NCBI RefSeq assembly: GCF_010894435.1
Contig: NZ_JAAIXZ010000001.1
Coordinates: 1,084,322-1,148,321 of the forward strand
DNA: 64,000 nucleotides
Source: Pyxidicoccus trucidator
Lineage (GTDB): Bacteria > Myxococcota > Myxococcia > Myxococcales > Myxococcaceae
Direction of reading: 5' to 3'
The position numbers and the translations under genes are program-made. The notes under the pieces are model-generated. The model had not been told where the DNA came from. It did no database searches and was given only the letters and a program-made list of their open reading frames with translations. Below, piece by piece: positions 63,120 to 64,000 of the stretch (positions are counted from its first letter, which is position 1; every line of letters starts with the position of its first letter).

Positions 63120-64000
63120 GCTGGCGCACGACACTTGGGGCCTTCGTTGGGTTGCTGCTCCCCCTTCCCCTGGTGCTGCTCCTTGGCAGCACATTGCGCA
63201 TGGGCATGCCGGAGCAGCAGTGGGTGGATGGACGGAGGATCAGCCCCGTACTCGCCGCCGAGGAACGAGCGCGCCTGCAGACGTATCACCGAGACTGTGC
63301 ACTGAGTTCCGAGTGCGAGTCCCCCCTTGGCTGCCTGCTGGATACCCGGGCCGGAGCCCAATACTGCAGCGACAGTCAGTGCCTGACGGATGTGCAATGC
63401 CAGGATGAGCAGATCTGCAGGACCCTGACGACCTCCGGGGGAGGACCGCTTGTCCGCATCTGCGTCCCGGTGGGCCTCCGCAAAGAAGGTGAGCAGTGCG
63501 TCGAGATTGGGAGAGAGCTGGACGACGCATGTGGTCCCGGGCTCGTGTGCGGCGGAGAAGACGGATTTTGCGGTCGCCCGTGCAGGAAGGAGGACGCAAC
63601 CAGTTGCCCAGAGGGCTTCTTCTGCGCGGACACGGAGCTCGAACCCCTGTGCCTTCCCACCTGCGAAAAGGCAGGGTGCCCCGAAGGCCAGCACTGCATC
63701 CAGTACGGAGACGGTGCCTCCGCCTGCGCGAAGGTCTACGGCACCAACTGCCGGCAGACCCCGTGCGCTGGCAACCAGGAATGCCTGCTGAACCACGAAA
63801 CGAGTCACACCGCCACGGTGTGGATGCGGTGCAGGCAGTCGTGCCGCGAAGACCCAGCCTCCTGCCCCCCCGGACTCATCTGCAACGGCTGGAGCTGCCA
63901 CCCACCGTGTGAGCCCGAAGGCCCCAACACCTGCGCGGACGGCTACAGCTGCCAGAAGGACCGCCCCACCCGCCCCTGGGTCTGCCTCCCGGATTGGTGA
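63116..64000 (+). CDS. Membrane-anchored cysteine-rich repeat protein
   Basis: 294 residues, complete, with its stop at the last base of the window. Seen: an N-terminal hydrophobic segment about 9-30 (AFVGLLLPLPLVLLLGS) as signal or anchor, then from residue 55 about 30 cysteines in repeats of the type CGPGLVCGGEDGFCGRPC and CPEGQHC, likely disulfide-rich and extracytoplasmic. The last 100 residues of the subtilisin-type protease at 4815 show a similar style (CPGGYC, CSQDC), a modular Cys-rich type common in myxobacterial exported proteins. Function unknown; adhesion or stabilisation is a guess. Confidence 0.65.
   Translation: MSWRTTLGAFVGLLLPLPLVLLLGSTLRMGMPEQQWVDGRRISPVLAAEERARLQTYHRDCALSSECESPLGCLLDTRAGAQYCSDSQCLTDVQCQDEQICRTLTTSGGGPLVRICVPVGLRKEGEQCVEIGRELDDACGPGLVCGGEDGFCGRPCRKEDATSCPEGFFCADTELEPLCLPTCEKAGCPEGQHCIQYGDGASACAKVYGTNCRQTPCAGNQECLLNHETSHTATVWMRCRQSCREDPASCPPGLICNGWSCHPPCEPEGPNTCADGYSCQKDRPTRPWVCLPDW

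Overview
The window reads as a chromosome segment of a myxobacterium, most likely Myxococcus or a close relative such as Corallococcus. The DNA is very GC-rich with strong G/C third-position bias. It also carries families largely confined to the Myxococcaceae: a SitA-type toxin lipoprotein with a double-CXXCG immunity partner, a DUF2378 protein, a CorE-type ECF sigma factor with a cysteine-rich tail, and cysteine-rich lipoproteins. No rRNA, tRNA, CRISPR array or insertion sequence was recognised. All calls rest on reading the sequence and translations; no database search was run.

Layout, left: 1-2247 holds the 5' part of a bacteriophytochrome kinase and its heme oxygenase. 2453-4767 holds a phosphoesterase and a SitA/SitI-like kin-discrimination pair. 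4815-11817 holds a secreted subtilisin-type protease and an Lhr-type helicase. 12038-15749 holds sensory proteins (multi-PAS protein, DUF2378, REC-PAS histidine kinase). 15889-19505 holds a cysteine-synthase-like PLP enzyme, a peptidoglycan amidase and an amidohydrolase.

Metal block, 19605-44315: two complete heavy-metal RND efflux operons (19605-25564 on + and 36314-44315 on -). Between them lie a lipoprotein/TolC/multicopper-oxidase operon, an acetolactate-decarboxylase-like lipoprotein, a Rieske oxygenase, and a Cu-type P1B ATPase with YHS and CPM/CGM metal sites. The minus-strand RND operon ends with a cupredoxin lipoprotein and a CorE-like ECF sigma factor, which suggests metal-sensing autoregulation. 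The oxidase operon and the minus-strand RND operon share a composite palindromic element with identical internal spacing, so they are probably one regulon.

Methionine block, 44571-52711: a SAM-I/SAM-IV-like riboswitch candidate, bifunctional aspartate kinase-homoserine dehydrogenase, two overlapping Cys/Met-metabolism PLP enzymes, a terminator, a small ORF, and a MetNIQ-type transporter whose ATPase looks three residues short just before its P-loop.

Conflict block, 52747-59732: four tightly packed minus-strand genes encode a TIR protein, a MoxR AAA+ ATPase, a degenerate vWA-like protein, and a 1266-residue protein combining an N-terminal VMAP-like region, a divergent TIR-like domain, an NB-ARC-type STAND NTPase and TPRs. 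This resembles the MoxR-vWA-VMAP conflict systems described from comparative genomics in multicellular bacteria. It is the best candidate here for an under-described immunity or cell-death system, and its DNA is visibly less GC-rich than the rest.

The right end (59890-64000) holds an NtrC-type regulator with its cognate membrane kinase and a divergent pair of cysteine-rich exported proteins.
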